NCBI GenBank assembly: GCA_900553545.1
Contig: USDP01000112.1
Coordinates: forward strand, 1-5,579
DNA from: an uncultured Eubacteriales bacterium
GTDB lineage: Bacteria > Bacillota > Clostridia > Oscillospirales > Oscillospiraceae
Length of the DNA: 5,579 bases
Direction of reading: 5' to 3'
The notes under the pieces were generated by a model. That model was not told the DNA's origin. It was given only the letters and a program-made list of their open reading frames with translations, and did no database searches. Positions within the stretch are counted from its first letter, which is position 1. Each line of letters begins with the position of its first letter. Below are positions 1-5,566 of the stretch, piece after piece. A program made the position numbers and the translations under genes.

Positions 1-380
1 CGGAGCGGCAGGCGCGGGACATCGCGGCGGGACGGTTCCATGCGGTCGATCCCGGAGGGGATGCGCTGCTCGGCAAGCTGTGCCGCAAGGCGCGGACGGA
101 GCGGCTGCGGGCGAAGACCATCGTGGACTATACACGCGAGCCCTTCGTCTACGGGCCGGGCAATGTGCGCGTGACGCTGGATGAGGACATCCGGACGGGC
201 CTTTCGTGCGTGGATTTTTTGGATCCGGGCTGCGTCACGGTTCCCGCGCCGGACGCAAGACCGCTGATGGAGGTCAAATGGGATGCGTTTTTGCCGGACA
301 TCATCCGGGACGCCGTGCAGCTGCCGGGGCGGCAGGTGGGCGCGTTTTCGAAATATGCGGCATGCAGAATGTATGATTAA
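1..380 (+). CDS. VTC-domain polyphosphate polymerase-like protein, C-terminal part (5' end outside window)
   Basis: The open frame runs from the left edge (first full codon at position 3) to TAA at 378-380, giving about 125 residues; the start is outside the window. A GTG at 123 is internal, because the family match continues upstream of it. The sequence KTIVDYTREPFVYGPGNVR, then VTLDEDIRTGLS and near the end LMEVKWDAFLPDIIRD, is the characteristic C-terminal half of bacterial VTC domains. These are triphosphate-tunnel-metalloenzyme folds related to the catalytic domain of yeast Vtc4, which makes polyphosphate from ATP. The Glu and Lys of the EVK strand are typical tunnel-lining residues. The N-terminal strands, with the basic substrate-binding residues, are not in view, so activity cannot be judged. 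No membrane segment is present in this part, which suggests a cytoplasmic enzyme working with the DUF4956 membrane protein encoded 12 nt downstream. Family assignment is confident; the polyphosphate product is inferred from family knowledge. Confidence 0.88.
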   Translation, partial: ERQARDIAAGRFHAVDPGGDALLGKLCRKARTERLRAKTIVDYTREPFVYGPGNVRVTLDEDIRTGLSCVDFLDPGCVTVPAPDARPLMEVKWDAFLPDIIRDAVQLPGRQVGAFSKYAACRMYD

Positions 381-386
381 GGAGGA
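379..386 (+). promoter_or_regulatory. Ribosome binding site of the DUF4956 gene, overlapping the VTC stop codon
   Basis: AAGGAGGA starts inside the TAA stop codon of the VTC gene and lies 6 nt before the ATG at 393. It fixes the start of the DUF4956 gene and suggests translational coupling between the two genes. Confidence 0.85.
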
Positions 387-392
387 AACATC

Positions 393-1064
393 ATGAGTTT
401 CAGCGATATTTTCAAGTCCAGCTTTCTGGAGAACGTCACCGCGGTCAGTCTGCCGGATATGCTCATCGCGTTGGCGCTGTCGTTCGGCGTGGGCCTGTTC
501 ATCTTTCTCATCTATAAGAAGACCTATCAGGGCGTGATGTATTCGAGCGGCTTCGGCGTGACGCTGCTGGCGCTGACGATGATCACGACGCTGGTCATCC
601 TCGCGGTAACGTCGAACGTGGTGCTGTCGCTCGGCATGGTCGGCGCGCTGTCCATCGTCCGGTTCCGCACGGCCATCAAGGAGCCGCTGGATCTGGCATT
701 TTTGTTCTGGTCGATCGCGGCGGGTATCGTGCTGGCCGCGGGCTTCATCCCGTTGGCCGTCATCGGCAGCGCGATCATCGGCGTCATTCTGCTGCTCTTC
801 GTCAACCGGAAGAGCCATGTGAATCCGTATATCCTCGTGCTCCAGTGCGCGGACAGCGCGACGGAGGCGACGGCGAAGGCGTATCTCGAGACGAAGACGC
901 AGCGCTGCGTCCTCAAGAGCAAGGCCGTGCAGGCGGGGAACATCGAGCTGAATCTCGAGCTGCGCCTGAAGTCCGACAACACGGATTTCATCAATGAGCT
1001 GTCGGCAATGGACGGCGTGACGAGCGCGGCATTGGTCTCCTATAACGGAGATTATATGGGATAA
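393..1064 (+). CDS. DUF4956 domain-containing multi-spanning membrane protein
   Basis: This 223-residue protein is of typical length for DUF4956. Hydrophobic segments lie at about residues 21-41, 52-75, 99-117 and 118-137. Between the second and third is the family's most recognisable stretch, MVGALSIVRFRTAIKEP (82-98), with charged Arg, Lys and Glu residues next to the membrane. Residues 143-223 form a soluble alpha/beta tail (PYILVLQC..., NIELNLELRL, then NELSAMDGVTSAALVSY), resembling a small ferredoxin/ACT-like fold; this fold is a guess from the strand-helix pattern. The biochemical role of DUF4956 is not known to me. Its place between a VTC gene and a CotH kinase gene suggests a membrane partner of the VTC enzyme, perhaps a scaffold or translocation channel like Vtc1 in yeast. 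That is inference from position and topology. The start is supported by an AAGGAGGA site at 379-386. Confidence 0.9.
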   Translation: MSFSDIFKSSFLENVTAVSLPDMLIALALSFGVGLFIFLIYKKTYQGVMYSSGFGVTLLALTMITTLVILAVTSNVVLSLGMVGALSIVRFRTAIKEPLDLAFLFWSIAAGIVLAAGFIPLAVIGSAIIGVILLLFVNRKSHVNPYILVLQCADSATEATAKAYLETKTQRCVLKSKAVQAGNIELNLELRLKSDNTDFINELSAMDGVTSAALVSYNGDYMG

Positions 1065-1082
1065 GGAAAGGGCGGCGGCACA

Positions 1083-2936
1083 ATGGCAACAAGTAAAAAT
1101 CTGGAGCGCGTGTGCGCGATCGTGCTGATCGTGTCGCTGCTGGCGAGCGCGGGACTGGTGTATGTCAAGGCGAACGGCGGCGAAAGCACGGGACAGACGA
1201 TGGGCTATGAGAGCCGCCTGTTCGACACGTCGCGCGTACACACGATCGATATTGTGATGGACGGCTGGGACAGCTTCATCGAGAACTGCGAGTCGGAGGA
1301 GTACAGCGCCTGCGCCGTGGTGATCGACGGCGAGAGCTATAAAAACGTGGCCATCCGGGCGAAGGGCAACACGTCGCTGTCGAGCGTCCGGTCGCTTGGC
1401 AGCTCGCGCTACAGCTTCAAGGTGGAATTTGACCACTATGACGACACGAAGACCTATCATGGACTCGACAAGCTGAACCTCAACAACCTCATTTTCGACA
1501 ACACGATGATGAAGGACTATTTGACATATCGGATGATGGCGGAATTTGGCGTGGATGCGCCGCTCTGCTCGTTCGTGTACATCACGGTCAACGGCGAGGA
1601 CTTCGGGCTGTATCTGGCGGTCGAGGGCGTGGAGGATGCGTTCCTCGAACGGAATTACGGCGGCGTGGGCGAGCTCTACAAGCCGGACAGCATGAGCTTC
1701 GGCGGCGGGCGCGGCAACGGCAAGGGATTCAACATGGACAATGTGGAGTTCTACGGCGGTGAGGCGCAGAATGACACGGCGGAAACGTCGACGGAACTGA
1801 CCGCATCCGGACAGAGCCGCCCGACGCCGCCGGATACGAACGGCGCGGCGTTTAATGGTGGACAGCGGCCCGATGTTTCCGGGGAAATGCCGGAGCTGCC
1901 GGACGGCGAAATGCCGACGATGCCGGAGGGCGTGACATTCGGCGGGAACGGCGGGCCGGGCGGCGGCATGGGCAGCGAGGATGTGAAGCTGCAATACATC
2001 GACGACGACCCGGACAGCTACGCGAACATCTTCGACAACGCGAAGACGGACATCTCGGAGGCGGATGAGCAGCGGCTGATTGCGTCGCTGAAAAAGCTGT
2101 CGGCCTATGAGGACTTGGAAGATGTGCTCGACACGGACGAGGTGCTGCGCTATTTCGTCGTCCACAATTTTGTGGTCAACGGGGATAGCTACACCGGCTC
2201 GATGATCCACAACTATTATCTCTATGAGCAGGATGGGAAGCTGGCGATGATCCCGTGGGACTATAACCTCGCGTTCGGGACGTTCCAGAGCAATGACGCG
2301 GATTCGGCGGTGAACGACGACATCGACGCGGTGCTTTCCGACCGGCCGATGCAGGCGTGGATCTTCTCGGATGAAGCGTATACAGCGGAATATCATGCGC
2401 TGTTTGCGGAATTTCTGGAGACGGTCGACTGGGGCGCGATCATCGACGAGGCATATACCCTGATCGCGCTGTATGTCGAAAAAGATCCGACGAAGTTCTG
2501 CACAGCGGAGGAATTTGAGACGGGCGCTGCGGTGCTGCGGACGTTCTGCCAGCTGCGGAGCGAGGCCGTGGCCGCGCAGCTCGCCGGGGAAGAGACGGCG
2601 GTCGACGCGAGCGGGCTGACGCTCTCGGACATGGGCACGATGAACAATGGCGGCGGGCGCGGCTTTGACCGTGGGAATACGGACGATACGGACGGGCAGA
2701 CCCCGCCGGAGCGGCCCGATGACAGCAGCGGCTTTACGCCGCCGGACGGCATGGACGGGAATTTCAGTCCGCCGGACGGCACGGCTCAGAGCTTCAGCCC
2801 GCCGGGCGGCGGAAGCAGCGATACGCCCGCGCAGGACAGCGCGGGCGGGACATCCGGCTGGATTTGGCTGGGCATCAGCGCGGCGGTGCTGCTGGCGGCG
2901 ATCATGGTTGCGGTGGGGTTCCGCAAGAGAAGATAA
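1083..2936 (+). CDS. CotH kinase family protein, anchored at both ends
   Basis: This 617-residue protein is a member of the CotH family, atypical protein kinases first known from spore coat protein CotH, which phosphorylates Ser in CotB and CotG. Residues 10-28 are a signal-anchor helix. The kinase core begins near residue 45. Family motifs include IRAKGNTSLS (91-100), the basic strand SFKVEFD (111-117), LNLNN (131-135), the helix DYLTYRMMAEFGV (145-157), VYITVNGEDFGLYLAVEG (165-182) and LYKP (198-201). After a Gly/Pro-rich insert (about 205-299) the core resumes with VVNGDSYTGSMIHNYYLYE (364-382) and AMIPWDYNLAFG (388-399). By comparison with CotH, Asp368 and Asp393 are the likely catalytic and metal-binding acids; this mapping is from memory. 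A Pro/Gly/Asp-rich tail (about 515-590) leads to a second membrane helix (592-612) and a basic RKRR end, so the domain should lie outside the cell. The gene follows DUF4956 by 18 nt with an AAGGAAAGG site at 1063-1071. Its substrate is unknown; a coat role is not implied here. Confidence 0.9.
   Translation: MATSKNLERVCAIVLIVSLLASAGLVYVKANGGESTGQTMGYESRLFDTSRVHTIDIVMDGWDSFIENCESEEYSACAVVIDGESYKNVAIRAKGNTSLSSVRSLGSSRYSFKVEFDHYDDTKTYHGLDKLNLNNLIFDNTMMKDYLTYRMMAEFGVDAPLCSFVYITVNGEDFGLYLAVEGVEDAFLERNYGGVGELYKPDSMSFGGGRGNGKGFNMDNVEFYGGEAQNDTAETSTELTASGQSRPTPPDTNGAAFNGGQRPDVSGEMPELPDGEMPTMPEGVTFGGNGGPGGGMGSEDVKLQYIDDDPDSYANIFDNAKTDISEADEQRLIASLKKLSAYEDLEDVLDTDEVLRYFVVHNFVVNGDSYTGSMIHNYYLYEQDGKLAMIPWDYNLAFGTFQSNDADSAVNDDIDAVLSDRPMQAWIFSDEAYTAEYHALFAEFLETVDWGAIIDEAYTLIALYVEKDPTKFCTAEEFETGAAVLRTFCQLRSEAVAAQLAGEETAVDASGLTLSDMGTMNNGGGRGFDRGNTDDTDGQTPPERPDDSSGFTPPDGMDGNFSPPDGTAQSFSPPGGGSSDTPAQDSAGGTSGWIWLGISAAVLLAAIMVAVGFRKRR
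1695..1979 (+). other. Gly/Pro-rich low-complexity insert inside the CotH kinase core
   Basis: Residues 205-299 of the CotH protein are rich in Gly, Pro, Asp, Glu and Met. They include GGGRGNGKG, MPELPDGEMPTMPEG and GGNGGPGGGMG, and separate the N- and C-terminal halves of the kinase core. Ser and Thr are also frequent (residues 230-251), which could offer phosphorylation sites in cis. No known domain is recognised. It is probably a disordered loop on the outer side of the membrane. Confidence 0.75.
2733..2810 (+). repeat. Degenerate PPDG repeats in the membrane-proximal tail of CotH
   Basis: Residues 551-576 hold three spaced copies of F-[T/S]-P-P-[D/G]-G (FTPPDG, FSPPDG, FSPPGG), about 10 residues apart, with a related TPPERPDD just before. 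The nucleotide copies share a GCCGGACGGC-like core, so they may have spread by duplication. The repeats sit in a flexible stalk between the kinase core and the C-terminal membrane helix. Each copy carries one Ser or Thr next to Pro-Pro, a possible phosphate acceptor (inference). Confidence 0.7.
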
Positions 2937-2937
2937 C

Positions 2938-2973
2938 AAACCGCCCTTGCCGCGTATGGCAAGGGCGGTTTTT
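2938..2973 (+). terminator. Intrinsic terminator closing the VTC-DUF4956-CotH operon, probably bidirectional
   Basis: The arm AAACCGCCCTTGCC (2938-2951) pairs perfectly over 14 bp with GGCAAGGGCGGTTT (2958-2971) around the loop GCGTAT. A run of five T lies at 2969-2973. The hairpin starts one base after the CotH stop codon. On the opposite strand the A residues of the left arm give a short T run, so the same hairpin can terminate the converging CapA gene, whose stop codon ends only 12 nt away. Confidence 0.93.
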
Positions 2974-2982
2974 GAATGATAA

Positions 2983-4287
2983 TCATTTGCCGGAATCGAA
3001 GTCGGACTGCGTATAGGTGCGCAGATGGGCGATGGTATCGGTCATGGCGGCGTTCAGCGAAGGGAAGAGATTTGTGGTGATGGCGGTACGGACGGGGAGG
3101 ATCTCATAGCGGGGAGCGGCGTCCTCGCCGTGGTCGGCAAAGTAGGTCGGGGTATAGCTGACGCCGGAGAGGGCCGTTTCGCCGGTCTCGCCGTTTTTGG
3201 TGAACGAGAGGTTCAGCACGACACCGTCGCGGCAGTTTGTGGCGACGGAGGAGTCCATCGTGGAATAGAAATTGCCGAGGCTGTAGGCGACGAAGCAGGT
3301 CTTGTCCTTGCCAGCGTCGGTGGTGACGGAGCGGGTCTCCATCGGGCCGACAATATGAGAATGGGTACCGATGATGGCGTCAACACCGCCCGCAAAGAGC
3401 AGATTTGCGATGCGCTCTTGCGAGGCGGTGACGGACCGGTCGGACTCGCTGCCCCAGTGGAGCATGGCGAGGATGACGTCGGGCTGGAGGGCGTTGGCCG
3501 CGTCGAGCGAGCGGTTGATGGCGTCAGTCGCGATCTTATCAAAATCGGTCGCGTAGTCGGTATAGAGCAGATCGACCGCGTACTCCGAGCCGTGCGGCAG
3601 GCTGAGACCGCCGAGACCCTTCGTATAACCGAGGATGGCCACGCGGAGTCCGGAGACATTGCGGAGCAGGACGCCTTCGTTTGCCGATTTGTCGCTGCTT
3701 GCAGCATAGGTGCCGACGTGGTCGATGCCGGCGGCGTTTAAGTATCGGATGGTGCTTTGCAGGCCGGAGAGGCCGTTTTGGATGGAGGCGGAGTTCGCCG
3801 TCTGGACGACGTCGAAGCCGACGCCCGCGAGGGCCATGGCGAGAGATTCCGGCGCGCTGCCGGTGGCGGAGCCGTAGGGTTCGCCCGCGAAGTTCAGCTC
3901 GAGATTGCCGAGCGTGAGATCGGCGGAGCCGGTCATGCCCGCGACGGCGGCAAAGCTGCGCGAGAAGTCGTATGTCCCATTTTCCTGCAAGGCGGCGGCG
4001 AGCAGGTCGTCGTCGATCATGATGTCGCCGACGGCGGCGACGGTGATGGTCAGGTCTGGTTCCGTTGTGATTTGATTGGATGCCGCCTTGGACGCGGAGG
4101 GCTGATTGGCGGCGGTCTTGTCGGCGCGGCAGCCGCGGAAGATCAGCACGGCGGAGAGCACCGCGATGATGAGCAGGACGAAGAGCACAAGGCGGATCTG
4201 CACGCGCTGGCGCTTGCGCTGCTCGAGCCGGCGCAGGCGGCGCGCCTCGGCCAGCTGCTCTTGCTGGTTGAAATCGGTCTGGGGCAT
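2983..4287 (-). CDS. CapA family (PgsA-like) metallophosphatase-fold protein, membrane-anchored, with one altered active-site motif
   Basis: This 434-residue protein has a strongly basic N-terminus (RRLRRLEQRKRQR, about 17-28), a membrane helix at 33-50, a polar linker to about residue 78 and then a CapA domain to about 400. CapA/PgsA proteins belong to the calcineurin-like metallophosphatase group and are linked to poly-gamma-glutamate capsule synthesis, though many clostridial members have no known substrate. Visible motifs are VGDIM (86-90), GNLE (127-130), HWG (277-279), GTHSH (307-311) and SLGNF (336-340). The motif usually reading ANNHxxDxG appears here as ANSASIQNG (164-172): Asn, His and Asp are replaced by Ser, Ala and Gln. 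This suggests changed or lost catalysis. The start is fixed by TAAGGAGG at 4293-4300, 5 nt upstream on the minus strand. No capB, capC or ligase gene is nearby, so a capsule role is not supported by context. It is transcribed divergently from the GH25 gene. Confidence 0.88.
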   Translation of the reverse strand: MPQTDFNQQEQLAEARRLRRLEQRKRQRVQIRLVLFVLLIIAVLSAVLIFRGCRADKTAANQPSASKAASNQITTEPDLTITVAAVGDIMIDDDLLAAALQENGTYDFSRSFAAVAGMTGSADLTLGNLELNFAGEPYGSATGSAPESLAMALAGVGFDVVQTANSASIQNGLSGLQSTIRYLNAAGIDHVGTYAASSDKSANEGVLLRNVSGLRVAILGYTKGLGGLSLPHGSEYAVDLLYTDYATDFDKIATDAINRSLDAANALQPDVILAMLHWGSESDRSVTASQERIANLLFAGGVDAIIGTHSHIVGPMETRSVTTDAGKDKTCFVAYSLGNFYSTMDSSVATNCRDGVVLNLSFTKNGETGETALSGVSYTPTYFADHGEDAAPRYEILPVRTAITTNLFPSLNAAMTDTIAHLRTYTQSDFDSGK

Positions 4288-4353
4288 GGGAGCCTCCTTA
4301 TAAAATGTAAATTCTTTGTTACGAAGTGCGGAAAGTTGTAACGGTCAGGTGAA

Positions 4354-4394
4354 GAAAAAATCCGGTTTTCCGGGGAAACCCGGAAATCGACCGG
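4354..4394 (-). terminator. Terminator-like hairpin in the capA leader (candidate attenuator)
   Basis: Read on the minus strand, CCGGT (4394-4390), a CGA bulge, TTTCCGGG (4386-4379), loop TTTC, CCCGGAAA (4374-4367) and ACCGG (4366-4362) form a 5-bp plus 8-bp stem. One A and then six T (4360-4355) follow it directly. This is the layout of an intrinsic terminator. No gene lies upstream on this strand in the window, and the hairpin begins only about 6 nt after the predicted capA transcription start. It is therefore placed to cut short capA transcripts, or to protect their 5' end. An overlapping alternative hairpin, AAATCG-CCGGT-CGATTT (4400-4384), would hide the outer arm in its loop. No known riboswitch or leader peptide is recognised; the leader has no ATG before the gene start. 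Confidence 0.6.
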
Positions 4395-4406
4395 CGATTT
4401 TGCACT

Positions 4407-4435
4407 ATTATACACCAAATGCGCGAAATACGCAA
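4407..4435 (-). promoter_or_regulatory. Predicted sigma-A promoter of the CapA-family gene
   Basis: On the minus strand, TTGCGT (4435-4430) and a perfect TATAAT (4412-4407) are 17 bp apart. Transcription would start near 4400, giving a leader of about 113 nt that contains the terminator-like hairpin. The -35 box matches consensus at only three of six bases. No better promoter was seen closer to the gene. Confidence 0.65.
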
Positions 4436-4459
4436 GGAAATTCGAAAAAGGCGGCACAC

Positions 4460-4488
4460 TTGGCGGATGGGAAAAAATGTGCTATAAT
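4460..4488 (+). promoter_or_regulatory. Predicted sigma-A promoter of the GH25 gene, with extended -10
   Basis: TTGGCG (4460-4465) and a perfect TATAAT (4483-4488) are 17 bp apart, and TGC just before the -10 box gives an extended -10 element. Transcription would start near 4495, leaving a leader of about 26 nt with the ribosome binding site AAAGGA at 4506-4511, 9 nt before the ATG. The -35 box lies only 24 bp from that of the divergent capA promoter. Confidence 0.75.
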
Positions 4489-4520
4489 TAACGCGATATT
4501 GCTCGAAAGGAAGCAGAGGG

Positions 4521-5432
4521 ATGCGCGAGGAACGGCGAAAAAGGAGAAAACGGCAGCAGATCATCACGCTTGTGGTGTGTGCGCTGGTGCTGGCGGCGCT
4601 GATCTGGGGGATCGCGACGGTGGTGCGAAAGCTGACGAATTACGGCAACCGCAGCATTGCAAGCAGCCAGAGCGACATACAGGAGGACCAACCTACTGAC
4701 ACGAGCACGGCAGACCAGACCGTGGAAGACCGGTTTGCGGGCGTGGCGCGAAACAGCTACGACGCGGCGGGCTTTTATAAGGAGGATGGATTTCTGCGGT
4801 ACGGCGACGGGACGCTGGGCAGTGAGGTCGGCGTGGACATTTCGTCGCACCAGCAGAGTGTCGACTGGGAGGCCGTGAAGGCGGCGGGCGTGGATTTCGC
4901 GATTTTGCGCGCGGGCTACCGCGGGTATACCGAGGGCGCCATTCAGGAGGACGAGACGTTTCTGACGAATCTCGCGGCGGCGAAGGCCGCGGGGCTGAAG
5001 GTCGGGGTCTACTTCTTCTCACAGGCGCTGGATAAGGCCGAGGCTGTGGAGGAGGCGGAATTTGTGCTGAATCTGCTGGACGGCGCGGAGCTGGATTACC
5101 CGATCTTCTTCGACTGGGAGGACATCGAGGCCGAGGCGCGGACGGACGGCATGGACTCGGTTACGCTGACGGCGTGCGCCGTGGCGTTCTGCAAGCGTGT
5201 GGAGCTAAATGGCTATCGCGCGGGTGTGTATTTCAACCAGCGGTTCGGCTTTGAGGAATTTGATCTGCGGGATTTGCAGGATTATGAGCTGTGGCTGGCG
5301 GAATATGCGCTGTCGCCGAGCTTCCCGTATCATTTTGATGTGTGGCAATACGCAAACGACGGGATGCTCTCGGGCGTGGACGGGCCGGTCGATCTGAATC
5401 TGGCGTTTGTGGAGAGCAGGACGGCGGAATAA
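4521..5432 (+). CDS. Membrane-anchored GH25 lysozyme (N-acetylmuramidase)
   Basis: This 303-residue protein has a very basic N-terminus (REERRKRRKRQQ), one membrane helix at about 13-35 and a polar Ser/Thr/Asp/Gln linker to about residue 70. A GH25 domain then fills about residues 100-297. GH25 enzymes cut the beta-1,4 bond between N-acetylmuramic acid and N-acetylglucosamine in peptidoglycan. Motifs follow the family order: GVDISSHQQSVDW (104-116, Asp106), FAILRAGYRGYTEG (126-139), VGVYFFSQA (161-169), YPIFFDWEDIE (193-203, the Asp198/Glu200 pair), LWLAEY (257-262), and VWQYANDG with GPVDLN (274-281 and 288-293, Asp290). All catalytic acids expected from the Cellosyl-type fold are present, so it is probably active. 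There is no SH3, LysM or choline-binding module; the anchor alone would hold it at the wall-membrane interface, which suits local wall remodelling rather than phage or secreted lysis. The start is supported by AAAGGA at 4506-4511. Confidence 0.92.
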   Translation: MREERRKRRKRQQIITLVVCALVLAALIWGIATVVRKLTNYGNRSIASSQSDIQEDQPTDTSTADQTVEDRFAGVARNSYDAAGFYKEDGFLRYGDGTLGSEVGVDISSHQQSVDWEAVKAAGVDFAILRAGYRGYTEGAIQEDETFLTNLAAAKAAGLKVGVYFFSQALDKAEAVEEAEFVLNLLDGAELDYPIFFDWEDIEAEARTDGMDSVTLTACAVAFCKRVELNGYRAGVYFNQRFGFEEFDLRDLQDYELWLAEYALSPSFPYHFDVWQYANDGMLSGVDGPVDLNLAFVESRTAE

Positions 5433-5504
5433 GGCGCAGCGTCCCCGCCGCAGCGGACAATCCAGAATAGAAGCATCACTCCAATTCGGTCTCCATGAAG
5501 ATCC
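5433..5504. other. Intergenic stretch after the GH25 gene with no recognised content
   Basis: No gene, promoter or clear terminator is visible between the GH25 stop codon and the palindromic repeat. The GH25 transcript has no convincing intrinsic terminator inside the window. Confidence 0.5.
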
Positions 5505-5546
5505 ACGGGATTGCCACACCAGTGTGCGCACTGGTTCGCAACGACG
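5505..5546. repeat. Intergenic palindromic repeat element
   Basis: Downstream of the GH25 gene, ACCAGTG (5518-5524) pairs with CACTGGT (5529-5535) around TGCG, and outer TTGC (5511-5514) pairs with GCAA (5538-5541). On the minus strand the element reads CGTCGTTGCGAACCAGTG and so on to GTGGCAATCCC. I recognise this from memory as one of the short interspersed CGTCATTGCGA...GGCAATCC repeats common between genes of gut Oscillospiraceae and some other bacteria. Only one copy is present here. A T-rich stretch (5551-5563) follows about 10 nt later, too far for a normal terminator. The element boundaries are approximate. Confidence 0.6.
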
Positions 5547-5566
5547 CCTCTGTTTTGTTTTTTGGG

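Noticed and set aside
123..380. Reading the first gene as a small 85-residue protein starting at GTG 123.
   Set aside because: The frame is open to the left edge and the upstream residues (RLRAKT before IVDYTRE) fit the VTC family, so this is the end of a longer gene.
527..994. Open frame of 155 codons on the minus strand opposite the DUF4956 gene.
   Set aside because: Ser/Arg/Thr-rich translation without motifs, opposite a clear conserved membrane protein.
2972..2990. TTGAATGATAATCATTTGC resembles the classic 19-bp Fur box, matching 14 of 19 positions around a perfect AATGAT-A-ATCATT palindrome.
   Set aside because: It lies between two convergent genes, over a stop codon and next to a terminator, with no promoter to control. 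AT-rich stop-codon context makes a chance match likely.
3025..3741. Long open frame of 238 codons on the plus strand opposite the CapA-like gene.
   Set aside because: It is an antisense shadow produced by high GC content and codon bias; its protein is a Gly/Val/Asp/Arg-rich composition without recognisable motifs, while the minus-strand frame has a complete CapA domain and a strong ribosome binding site.
3757..4341. Open frame of 194 codons on the plus strand opposite the N-terminal part of the CapA-like gene.
   Set aside because: Biased Gly/Ala/Glu/Arg composition, no family motifs and no sensible start signal; an antisense shadow.
4143..4457. Minus-strand frame of 104 codons covering the capA promoter region.
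   Set aside because: It runs through the capA promoter and leader, out of frame with the CapA-like protein, and its C-terminal part is a Ser/Arg/Ala-rich shifted reading of that gene.
5511..5563. The palindromic repeat and T-rich stretch as an intrinsic terminator for the GH25 gene.
   Set aside because: The T-rich run starts about 10 nt after the outer stem and is broken by G residues, and the stem has internal mismatched bases; weak termination remains possible.
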